Positions 1-7,060 of a stretch of DNA of 39,057 bases are shown here, one piece after another. A program made the position numbers and the translations under genes. Below the pieces are notes generated by a model, which had not been told where the DNA came from, searched no databases, and saw only the letters and a list, made by a program, of their open reading frames with translations. The DNA comes from an uncultured Lachnospiraceae bacterium (GTDB lineage: Bacteria; Bacillota; Clostridia; Lachnospirales; Lachnospiraceae), in NCBI GenBank assembly GCA_900553355.1, contig USDK01000026.1:1-39057 (forward strand). Reading direction: 5' to 3'. How positions within the stretch are numbered: position 1 is the stretch's first letter; the number at the start of each line of letters is the position of its first letter.

Positions 1-4
1 GGGC

Positions 5-52
5 AAAAAGATGCTGCCGCATCTATGATTTCCTAATCATTGATGCGACAGC
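5..52 (-). terminator. Rho-independent terminator after the ABC permease gene
   Basis: Read on the minus strand, a long hairpin lies just past the permease stop codon. Its arms are GCTG, CGCATC and ATGATT paired with AATCAT, GATGCG and CAGC, with two single mismatches and a four-base loop, followed by ATCTTTTT. The stem plus U-run is a classic intrinsic terminator and ends the two-gene ABC operon. Confidence 0.85.
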
Positions 53-61
53 CCCTTTGTT

Positions 62-2611
62 TTAGCTGTTTTGTTTGCGAATCCGGTTTTTCATCCCATG
101 TATCAGATATCCGGTCCAGCATATCTGAATCAGCAGATATGCTATGCCGATGGCTCCACCTGTCTTAAGGTAATCCAGGATCTGGCCGGGAGTATACATC
201 CGGATACCAAAGGTCAGGATATGGAAGATGACAGATCCGGCAGCGCTCAGAAGCAGCGGCGGCAGGGTAAAACTCCACATTTCCTTTGCGATGGTATGCA
301 TCTGTTCCTTTATCGGCATGCCGGTGTAGGAGAAGAGACGGTATCTGTGGAGGATATCACCGGTATCGTAGGAAAATTTAACATAGGACAGGAAGAGAGC
401 GCAGGTGGCAAACATAACGAATACAAAACCGTACAGCACTTCCTTTGAGTACCGTTCAGAGATAATATCACTGATCAGCTGCTGCTTTCCATAATATACC
501 TGGATATCTATGTCTACCTGTTCGTCGTCAGCGTGCAGACCGCGAAGCTCTTCCAGCTCTGCTTTAATATTCTTATAAGTGCCGCTGGGGCTATTGATCA
601 GGCAAAGGGAAGTGGGGCCGCCCGGACAGTTTTTCATGCATTCCTGAAAGGTTTCATCTGAAAGGACCAGCAGATTTTCCTGTGCGCCTCGCTGAAGCAT
701 ACCGGTCAGGATGGTGATCTCATAGCTTTTGATCTCCCAGAATTCGTATCCGGAAGGATCCTGTGGTCTTCCCAGCTTGATATTTGCCCCGTCAAAACCG
801 GATCTTTCTACGCCGGGATTTCCGGCCGATGCCCCGGCGGTATCATCCAGCTTTCTCCGGGCAAAAGAGGCGTCCTGCTGGATTACCGCATGGATTTCTT
901 TTCCTTCCAGATGGAGGGGCTCAGGTTCCGGAAGTCCCTGCTGACGATAAAGATCCCGGTAAGTGCTTTCCGAAATACCCACATACTGTCCGGGAGGAGA
1001 GTACTGTACAACAGCGGCCATAAATCCCCATGAGGTTCCCGAAGGAACTGTCATGCGAACCATAGGATACTCCTGGATATCAGCCTGATATGAAGTTTCA
1101 ATCTGGTCAATCATGTCCTGGTCTTCCTGATGGGCCATAACTACAAAATCGTAGGGAAGAAGTTCTTCCGGTGAAGCTGCGATCAGACAGCTTGAAAACT
1201 GAAACAGATAAATATTCAGGGCAAAAAAGTGGGCGGCCATCAGAAGAAAGAGATAGCGGATGTTCTTTTTAAACCGGTACTGCCAGGGAATCTGCGGAAG
1301 AAGATGTTTAAAATAACGTTTGCCGGATGCAGAAGTCCATTTAAGCAAAATAGCGGCCAGGCTGCGGACAAGGCAGTATACGCCCAACAAAAAGAGTACA
1401 GCGCCCAAGATGCTGATCTCAGTATATCCGGAGATGCTCTGGTAGACCAGATATGCTCCAAGCAGGGTCAGAAGGATCAGACCGCTCCATTTCCGGGGAA
1501 CTTTCTCTTTCTGTACATTCTGGATCACACCGAAAGAGTCCCGGATCTGGAGATAAGATTCATAGTTGATCGCAGTGGCAAACAGCAGGATGATCACATA
1601 GGCGGCAATGGCGATCAGATAAATATCGGGTCCAAGTGCCCCGATCTGTGCATAGCCGTTCAGCTCTTTCTGCAGAAGCCCTTTCAGGCATAAAAGCCCG
1701 GCAGTTCCAAGTATCATTCCACATACAAGGGAGATCAGCAGGCTTGCGGTATATTCCATGACGATCATAAAGGTCAGTGTCCGGGTGCGGATGCCGAGGA
1801 CGCTGAACATCCGATAATCTGACATCCGGCTCTTAATATAGTAAGAAAAGACAAAGGCTGTCATAAAGACTCCGGTAAACAGGATCAGTGCAATGGAACG
1901 GTACAGAATCTGCTGCAGTCCGGTACCAAGCACGACATCTTCTGCAGAATGGATATCTGTCAGGAGACGGTTCATCCCCGAAGCCATGGTCAGGAATGTG
2001 GAACAGAGAATCCCACATAAGATGAAAAGGACATAATTTTTCCAGTTATACCGAAAGTTTGTGCGGATCACACGAGCAAAATCAGGCGGATATTTCCCCG
2101 GAAAATAAAGGCGTCGTTTTCGCTCTTCCTTTTCCTCCTTTTCGCGCTGTTTCATTTTGCGGTAATTTTCTTCCATGACACCGCTTTGTTCGCAAAAGGT
2201 GACCACCATAAATTCAATGAGCATGATAATGCCGGCAAAGGGCAGTGCGATCCCGCTTTCGTGTCCCTGAAAAGTCATGTAGGAACAGATATATATGAAA
2301 TAGCTTAAATAGGCCAGATAGCTGACCAGCCGCAGCTTTTTCTTAAAAATCAGCATGATCCCATAGATCAGATACAGGATCAGAGAAAAGGCGGCTACGA
2401 ATGCTGCGGCAACCGTGGCAAAGGCGGCGGTGTCTCCCGGGTCAACAAATTTTGTGATTCCCCCTGCTGCAAAGACAGCATGAAAGAGCCCGGGAAGAGT
2501 CAATGTAGTTCCATCTATCACTGCCCATGGCGCAAAAAGAACCAGACAGACTGCGGCAGCCACACAAAAAATTGAAAAAAATCTGGCATAGATTTTAGTT
2601 TCTTGATTCAC
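62..2611 (-). CDS. FtsX-type ABC transporter permease with an extra N-terminal membrane domain
   Basis: The product has 849 residues. It is the membrane subunit of a MacB/BceB-like ABC transporter, paired with the ATPase gene 20 bases upstream. Residues about 11-32, 62-89, 94-113 and 119-139 look like four membrane segments. A highly charged Lys/Glu/Arg linker follows at 147-168, and then the FtsX-like core begins near residue 190. A large soluble loop lies between the middle and last membrane groups, and the C-terminus carries three more membrane helices. The start is GTG, supported by GGGGAGG eight bases upstream. Such pairs commonly export or sense antimicrobial peptides or lipids, or act on the cell wall, but the substrate cannot be read here. 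No two-component system is adjacent within the window. The N-terminal four-helix extension is longer than in typical BceB proteins. Confidence 0.88.
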   Translation of the reverse strand: MNQETKIYARFFSIFCVAAAVCLVLFAPWAVIDGTTLTLPGLFHAVFAAGGITKFVDPGDTAAFATVAAAFVAAFSLILYLIYGIMLIFKKKLRLVSYLAYLSYFIYICSYMTFQGHESGIALPFAGIIMLIEFMVVTFCEQSGVMEENYRKMKQREKEEKEERKRRLYFPGKYPPDFARVIRTNFRYNWKNYVLFILCGILCSTFLTMASGMNRLLTDIHSAEDVVLGTGLQQILYRSIALILFTGVFMTAFVFSYYIKSRMSDYRMFSVLGIRTRTLTFMIVMEYTASLLISLVCGMILGTAGLLCLKGLLQKELNGYAQIGALGPDIYLIAIAAYVIILLFATAINYESYLQIRDSFGVIQNVQKEKVPRKWSGLILLTLLGAYLVYQSISGYTEISILGAVLFLLGVYCLVRSLAAILLKWTSASGKRYFKHLLPQIPWQYRFKKNIRYLFLLMAAHFFALNIYLFQFSSCLIAASPEELLPYDFVVMAHQEDQDMIDQIETSYQADIQEYPMVRMTVPSGTSWGFMAAVVQYSPPGQYVGISESTYRDLYRQQGLPEPEPLHLEGKEIHAVIQQDASFARRKLDDTAGASAGNPGVERSGFDGANIKLGRPQDPSGYEFWEIKSYEITILTGMLQRGAQENLLVLSDETFQECMKNCPGGPTSLCLINSPSGTYKNIKAELEELRGLHADDEQVDIDIQVYYGKQQLISDIISERYSKEVLYGFVFVMFATCALFLSYVKFSYDTGDILHRYRLFSYTGMPIKEQMHTIAKEMWSFTLPPLLLSAAGSVIFHILTFGIRMYTPGQILDYLKTGGAIGIAYLLIQICWTGYLIHGMKNRIRKQNS

Positions 2612-2631
2612 AATTGATTCCTCCCCGTATA

Positions 2632-3384
2632 CTAAAGCTTAGTCGTATATTCAAAGACCTTCTGATAAAAGCTGTCACCCAGATCCTGACGCAGAAGAGT
2701 ATCGAGGATCTTTCCGTCTTTCAGCAACACAACTTTCTGGCTCAGGCTGGCAAAATACGGGTCGTGTGTAACCATGATAATGGTCTTATGCATATCTTCG
2801 TTGATCTCTTTTAAAGCATCCATGACAACCTGTCCGGATTTTGAGTCCAGGTTTCCGGTGGGCTCGTCCGCAAGGATGAGCTCTGGATCGTTGATCAGGG
2901 CGCGGCAGATAGCCGCCCGCTGCTTTTCACCGCCGGACAGCTCATAAGGAGCTTTTGAGAGAAGCTTCTCAATACCAAATCTTGCGGCAAGCTCCACAAC
3001 TTTTTCACTCATGACTTTGGAATCCGCTTTATCAAGGATCATTGGAAGCAGGATATTGTCTCTGACGCACAGACTGTCCAGAAGATAAAAGTCCTGGAAA
3101 ACAAAGCCGATGCGGCGCCTTCGGATATCAGCCAGCTCATCCTTCCAGAGTTCCTCTGTATCCATTCCATCAAAGTAGATCGTGCCGGCTGTGGGGCGCT
3201 CGATCATTCCCAGAAGCTTCAGAAATGTACTTTTCCCACACCCGGATTTTCCCATGATCGCCACAAATTCTCCTTTGTGAACTTCAAAATCTATGTCCTT
3301 TAAGACATGGATCGTGTTGGTCTCCTGTGATGCACCGGTCATGGTATAGTTGCGAATGAGATGTTCAGTTTTTAAAATACACAT
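2632..3384 (-). CDS. ABC transporter ATP-binding protein
   Basis: The product is a 250-residue ATPase that powers the adjacent permease. Walker A GKSGCGKST lies at 45-53, the Q-loop in GFVFQDF near 93-99, the signature LSGGEKQR at 149-156, Walker B LILADEP at 169-175 and the H-loop VTHD near 205-208. It is close to the MacB/LolD/BceA subfamily that works with FtsX-type permeases. I chose the ATG at 3384 rather than the longer reading from 3417. AAAGGAGGGG sits nine bases before it, and the predicted promoter runs into the longer version. It is the first gene of the operon, and the permease follows after 20 bases. Confidence 0.92.
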   Translation of the reverse strand: MCILKTEHLIRNYTMTGASQETNTIHVLKDIDFEVHKGEFVAIMGKSGCGKSTFLKLLGMIERPTAGTIYFDGMDTEELWKDELADIRRRRIGFVFQDFYLLDSLCVRDNILLPMILDKADSKVMSEKVVELAARFGIEKLLSKAPYELSGGEKQRAAICRALINDPELILADEPTGNLDSKSGQVVMDALKEINEDMHKTIIMVTHDPYFASLSQKVVLLKDGKILDTLLRQDLGDSFYQKVFEYTTKL

Positions 3385-3415
3385 GAGAAAATTCCCCTCC
3401 TTTAGACATGATTTC

Positions 3416-3444
3416 ATTCTAGCATTTTAGACTGGCAAAGGCAA
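3416..3444 (-). promoter_or_regulatory. Predicted sigma-A promoter of the ABC operon
   Basis: On the minus strand TTGCCT (3439-3444) and TAGAAT (3416-3421) are separated by exactly 17 bases. Transcription would start near 3409, about 25 bases before the ATPase start codon, which supports the shorter reading of that gene. Confidence 0.65.
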
Positions 3445-3470
3445 TGGGGGAGGGCGCTTAAGTATCAGAT

Positions 3471-3497
3471 GAGCCCCGGCAGTTACTGCCGGGGCTC
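3471..3497 (-). terminator. GC-rich hairpin after the aminopeptidase gene
   Basis: This is a perfect 13-base inverted repeat (GAGCCCCGGCAGT and its complement) with a one-base centre, 18 bases past the pepP stop codon. There is no U-run directly after it on the minus strand, so it is a strong hairpin but a less canonical terminator. It separates pepP from the promoter of the ABC operon. Confidence 0.6.
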
Positions 3498-3514
3498 ATG
3501 GGAATTTTTCAGTA

Positions 3515-5302
3515 TTAAATGGCCTTCGTGTATTCTTTGAGCCATTCTCTTTCTTCTTCTGTCAGGTGTGGGCCGATCTTTTCATAAACCTGTTTATGAT
3601 AGTTGTTCAGCCATTCCCGCTCATCTCTGCTCATTTCCTCCGGATCAATACCATCCAGATCGATCGGAGCAAATGTAATGGTCTCAAAATACATAAACTG
3701 TCCGTATTTATTCTGAACACCTTTTCTTACGATAAATTCATTTTCGATACGGATTCCGAACTGTCCGTCTTCATAGATTCCCGGTTCATCGGTGATGACC
3801 ATGCCTTCTTCCAGCTGATGGTGCTCGTTTTTGCTGGGAACGACATACCAGCGGAAGCCTGTAGGCGGTTCATGCACATTCCCCAGATATCCGACGCCAT
3901 GTCCGCTGCCGCACTGGAAGTCCAGATCCAGGTCCCAGATAGGTCCTCTGACCAGAACGTCCAGATTATAGCCGTGGCAGCCATATAAAAATTTGGCGCG
4001 GGACAGTCGCATCATAGCACGTACGACCGCGGTAAAGTATTTTTTCATCTGCTGGTCTACAGAGCCAAGTACAAAGGTTCTTGTAATATCTGTAGATCCC
4101 TGGTAATATCCACCGCCGGTGTCGTTTAAGAAAAATGCGCCTTCTTTCAGCTGGACATCACTTTCCGGAGAAGGAGAGTAGTGCATCATGGCTGCATGAT
4201 CTGCGAAAGCACACAGCGGCTCAAAGCTGTCGCGGATATAGCCCTCCTGCTCTGCACGCAGAGAAGTCAGCTTATCAGTAGCACTGAGCTCGGTGATCTT
4301 CTCCTTGTCGTAATTATTTTTGATCCAGTACATAAATTTTGTGATGGCAATCCCGTCTTTGATATGAGCCTCTTTGATATTTTCCAGTTCGACAGGATTT
4401 TTCATGGCTTTCATCAGGATAGTAGGATTGGCTGCTTCCACGATTTTGCAGGCAATGTTCTTATAAAGAGCATAATTCATTTTCATCGGATCGATCATAG
4501 CTGTCAAAGAAGGATCCAGTTTCTTTACATCTTCGTAAATATCATTGTATGGATGGATATGTACATTATTTTTCGCCAGTTCAGCATGGATCTGGTCATC
4601 CAATTTACGATCGTCTACATAGAGTTCTACACTGTCTGCTGTCACGATAGAATAAGAGAGAAGCAGAGGGAAGAAATCTACGTCATCGCCACGGACATTT
4701 AACAGCCAGCAGGTGTCGTCCAGAGATGCGATGATATGGATATCGGCGCCGGCTTCTTTCATTTTTTCACGAACACGTTTCAGCTTTGACTCTGTGCTTT
4801 CGCCGGAGTATTTCTCTTCCAGGAAAAAGGCAGGTTTTTCGGAAAGAGGAGGACGATCCTCCCAGATCTCATCAATCAGATCTTCAGAATAATCAATCGT
4901 GATATTTTTTGCGGACAACGCTTCCTCAAATTCCTGTCCCTCACCCATGGAGAGAACACGACCGTCAAATCCGACAGTACCGCCTTCTGGAACTACATCT
5001 GCCAGGAATTCCGTTACGGAAGGAGTATCGCCTACAAACATTTTCATCAGACGGATACCGCTTCCTTCCATCTCATTGGTAGCCTGGAAGAAGTAGCGTC
5101 CGTCCGTCCAAAGGCCTGCGTCATCCTTGGTGATGACAGCTGTTCCGTAGGATCCGGTAAAGCCTGTGATGAATTGTCTTGCTTTGAAGTGTTCGCCTAC
5201 GTATTCGCTCTGGTGGAAATCAGCAGTAGGAACGACATAGGCATCCATGTGGTGTTCAGCCATGAGAGCGCGAAGCTTCTCCACTTGTTTGGCTGTGCTC
5301 AT
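3515..5302 (-). CDS. pepP: Xaa-Pro aminopeptidase (aminopeptidase P, M24 family)
   Basis: This 595-residue metallopeptidase removes an N-terminal residue that precedes proline, probably in the cytosol. It has the long three-part layout of the aminopeptidase P1 type: two creatinase-like N-terminal domains, a pita-bread catalytic domain from about residue 310, and a C-terminal M24_C tail. Predicted metal ligands are the two Asp in NDTGGGYYQGSTDITRTF (about 394-405), the His in GSGHGVG (about 467), the Glu in DEPGIY (about 507) and the Glu in RIENEF (about 524). The ATG start has AAAGGAGG a few bases upstream. The peptide transporter gene lies directly upstream, which suggests the two act together on imported peptides, although a hairpin separates them. 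Confidence 0.93.
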   Translation of the reverse strand: MSTAKQVEKLRALMAEHHMDAYVVPTADFHQSEYVGEHFKARQFITGFTGSYGTAVITKDDAGLWTDGRYFFQATNEMEGSGIRLMKMFVGDTPSVTEFLADVVPEGGTVGFDGRVLSMGEGQEFEEALSAKNITIDYSEDLIDEIWEDRPPLSEKPAFFLEEKYSGESTESKLKRVREKMKEAGADIHIIASLDDTCWLLNVRGDDVDFFPLLLSYSIVTADSVELYVDDRKLDDQIHAELAKNNVHIHPYNDIYEDVKKLDPSLTAMIDPMKMNYALYKNIACKIVEAANPTILMKAMKNPVELENIKEAHIKDGIAITKFMYWIKNNYDKEKITELSATDKLTSLRAEQEGYIRDSFEPLCAFADHAAMMHYSPSPESDVQLKEGAFFLNDTGGGYYQGSTDITRTFVLGSVDQQMKKYFTAVVRAMMRLSRAKFLYGCHGYNLDVLVRGPIWDLDLDFQCGSGHGVGYLGNVHEPPTGFRWYVVPSKNEHHQLEEGMVITDEPGIYEDGQFGIRIENEFIVRKGVQNKYGQFMYFETITFAPIDLDGIDPEEMSRDEREWLNNYHKQVYEKIGPHLTEEEREWLKEYTKAI

Positions 5303-5338
5303 ATTGAAGACCTCCTTTAGTTAAAATGAAATTTTATG

Positions 5339-5366
5339 GAAAAAGCGACTGCATTGCTGCAGTCGC
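5339..5366 (-). terminator. Rho-independent terminator after the peptide transporter gene
   Basis: On the minus strand a perfect nine-base stem, GCGACTGCA with TGCAGTCGC around a four-base loop, is followed directly by a run of five T. It lies between the transporter stop (5388) and the pepP start (5302). No convincing separate promoter for pepP is visible in the 36 bases left, so read-through may feed pepP. Confidence 0.85.
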
Positions 5367-5387
5367 TTCTTCTTAAGCTATGTGATA

Positions 5388-6758
5388 TTATTCTGCCTTT
5401 TCCATAGCATCCAGTTTACCGCTGCATGCCCAAAGGATCAGACCAAGAACGATCATAACAGCAGCAAGTCCGCCGTAACCAACTGTGAAGTTGATGGTCT
5501 TTAACCAAGCGTACAGAGCCGGATAAATCTGCTGTGCGATAAATACCGCGATTGGCCAGAAGCCAAGCAGAAGACCAAGAACCTTAGCTGGAGCAAGCTT
5601 GGATACAAAAGAGTTTCCAAGAGGTGAGAATACCATTTCACCTACGGACATCAGCAGACATACAAGTGCAAGCCACAGAACGGAGCACTGTCCGTTTGCT
5701 GCTGCGATTCTGTCTGCAACAACCATTACGATGTAGGAAATACCTACCAGGATGATACCAAGAGCAGTCTTTTTGAACATGCTTAAGTCACCCTTCGGTC
5801 TCTTAGCCAGCTTATCCCAAAGAATAGCAAGAACTGGTCCTAAGATAATACATACCAGAGCGTTTACAGAATCGAACCAGGAAGTCGGGATCGTGAAGGA
5901 TCCGATCTGCCAGTTTGCAAGATTCATGTAATCTGAACCGTCGCCCCATCCGAAACGGTAGTAAGCCGGCATGTAAGCCATGTACCACAGCATCCAGAAC
6001 AGTGCGGAGAACAGAGTTACAAGAATGATAGCAATGATTCGTTTCCAGTCGCCGGAGGTAAGAGGAGCGCTTTCGCCCTTTTCTTTTGCGGCAGTACCTG
6101 CTGTTTCGAAATCACGCTGGTCAACCTTGAATGGCTTCTTACCTGCATCACCAAGAGCTTTTCCGTTTGCGATGAACCAGATGGCATCGATAAACAGGAA
6201 GATTGCACAAATCAGGAATACAGTGTTGAAGCTGGTCTTGATTCCAAACAGTCCTGTCGTTGCAAGCATAGCAATGAAAGTAGTACCACAGAAGGAACCG
6301 ATGTTTACAAAGGAATACTGAATACTGAAAGCTGAGTTCAGCTCCTCTGCATCATGGAACAGAAGACCATTGATACCGGACAGGTTTCCTTTGAAGAGAC
6401 CTGTACCAACAGCTACCAGGATGATCATTGCCCATACGAGGCCAAGAGAATTAGCCTGCCATGTACACAGATATCCAAGTCCCATAAGGATCATTCCTAA
6501 CGGAACACAGATTCTTGGGCTGATCCAGTGGTCAGCGATGTAACCTCCGAAGATAGGTGTGATGTATGTCCATGCTACGAAAGAAGCGGACATTGCAGCA
6601 CCCTGTGTGTCGGAAAGTCCAAGACCGCCGGAAGCTGCTTCGGTTGCGATCCAGATGGCTAACAGATATTTCACTGTGTAGAACGAAAGACGCTCAAATG
6701 TGAATCCAAGCGCACAAACGTAAAAGCCAAATGGTCTTTTGTGTTTTGTGTTTTCCAT
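5388..6758 (-). CDS. POT-family (MFS) peptide transporter
   Basis: The product is a 456-residue membrane protein of the proton-dependent oligopeptide transporter family, predicted to import di- or tripeptides. Family marks are PIFGGYIADHWISPR after the second helix, the PTR2 signature region FSIQYSFVNIGSFCGT, and an overall 12-14 helix hydrophobicity pattern. The first-helix motif reads FTFERLSFY (about 19-27) where most family members have ExxERFxYY. The second Glu and the Arg are kept, but the first Glu is missing. The ATG start has GGAGGG upstream. It has its own promoter with a leader of roughly 95 bases and is divergent from the biotin cluster. Assignment to the family is firm. The substrate and the proton coupling are inferences. 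Confidence 0.9.
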   Translation of the reverse strand: MENTKHKRPFGFYVCALGFTFERLSFYTVKYLLAIWIATEAASGGLGLSDTQGAAMSASFVAWTYITPIFGGYIADHWISPRICVPLGMILMGLGYLCTWQANSLGLVWAMIILVAVGTGLFKGNLSGINGLLFHDAEELNSAFSIQYSFVNIGSFCGTTFIAMLATTGLFGIKTSFNTVFLICAIFLFIDAIWFIANGKALGDAGKKPFKVDQRDFETAGTAAKEKGESAPLTSGDWKRIIAIILVTLFSALFWMLWYMAYMPAYYRFGWGDGSDYMNLANWQIGSFTIPTSWFDSVNALVCIILGPVLAILWDKLAKRPKGDLSMFKKTALGIILVGISYIVMVVADRIAAANGQCSVLWLALVCLLMSVGEMVFSPLGNSFVSKLAPAKVLGLLLGFWPIAVFIAQQIYPALYAWLKTINFTVGYGGLAAVMIVLGLILWACSGKLDAMEKAE

Positions 6759-6805
6759 TTTTTATCCCTCCTATTAAATTAGTAAAAAAAGAAAACAAGA
6801 ATTTG

Positions 6806-6843
6806 TACGCAACATATTGTCGAAGATTTTCCCCCTTTGCGTA
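6806..6843 (-). promoter_or_regulatory. Inverted repeat in the transporter leader
   Basis: TACGCAA (6806-6812) and TTGCGTA (6837-6843) form a perfect seven-base inverted repeat around 24 bases. It lies inside the predicted untranslated leader of the POT transporter mRNA. It could be a weak RNA stem or a protein binding site. It matches no riboswitch class that I recognise. Confidence 0.4.
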
Positions 6844-6860
6844 TCAAATTCACTTTTAGA

Positions 6861-6889
6861 ACTATATCACAAAACAGACTAAAGTACAA
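6861..6889 (-). promoter_or_regulatory. Predicted sigma-A promoter of the POT transporter
   Basis: On the minus strand TTGTAC (6884-6889) and TATAGT (6861-6866) are 17 bases apart. It is one of two divergent promoters in the gene-free stretch 6759-7060. That stretch is AT-rich and otherwise holds only the inverted and direct repeats described separately. Confidence 0.75.
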
Positions 6890-6941
6890 TCTGATTTTAA
6901 GAAAAAGTTAATAAATCTTTTAGAATCAACTCTGTTTTCTA

Positions 6942-6970
6942 TTGCGGGATAGACAAAAAATATATATAAT
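6942..6970 (+). promoter_or_regulatory. Predicted sigma-A promoter of the biotin carboxyl-transfer operon
   Basis: TTGCGG (6942-6947) and a perfect TATAAT (6965-6970) are 17 bases apart in a very AT-rich setting. Transcription would start near 6977, giving a leader of about 84 bases before the first gene. No other strong promoter is visible before the terminator at 12350, so the five genes are probably one transcript. Confidence 0.8.
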
Positions 6971-7017
6971 ATAAAATGGCAGATAATTCATGTCTGTATT
7001 TTGAAATTACATTATTT

Positions 7018-7047
7018 AATAAGAAAATATCATTAAAATAAGAAAAT
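7018..7047 (+). repeat. 11-base direct repeat in the operon leader
   Basis: AATAAGAAAAT occurs at 7018-7028 and again at 7037-7047, a 19-base period. The second copy is immediately upstream of the GGAGGG ribosome binding site. It may be a regulatory site or only low-complexity AT-rich sequence. Confidence 0.5.
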
Positions 7048-7060
7048 GGAGGGATAGATT

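Noticed and set aside
6759..7060. A riboswitch in the divergent intergenic region
   Set aside because: The leaders contain short repeats, but no conserved riboswitch core that I recognise and no terminator-antiterminator pair before either start codon.
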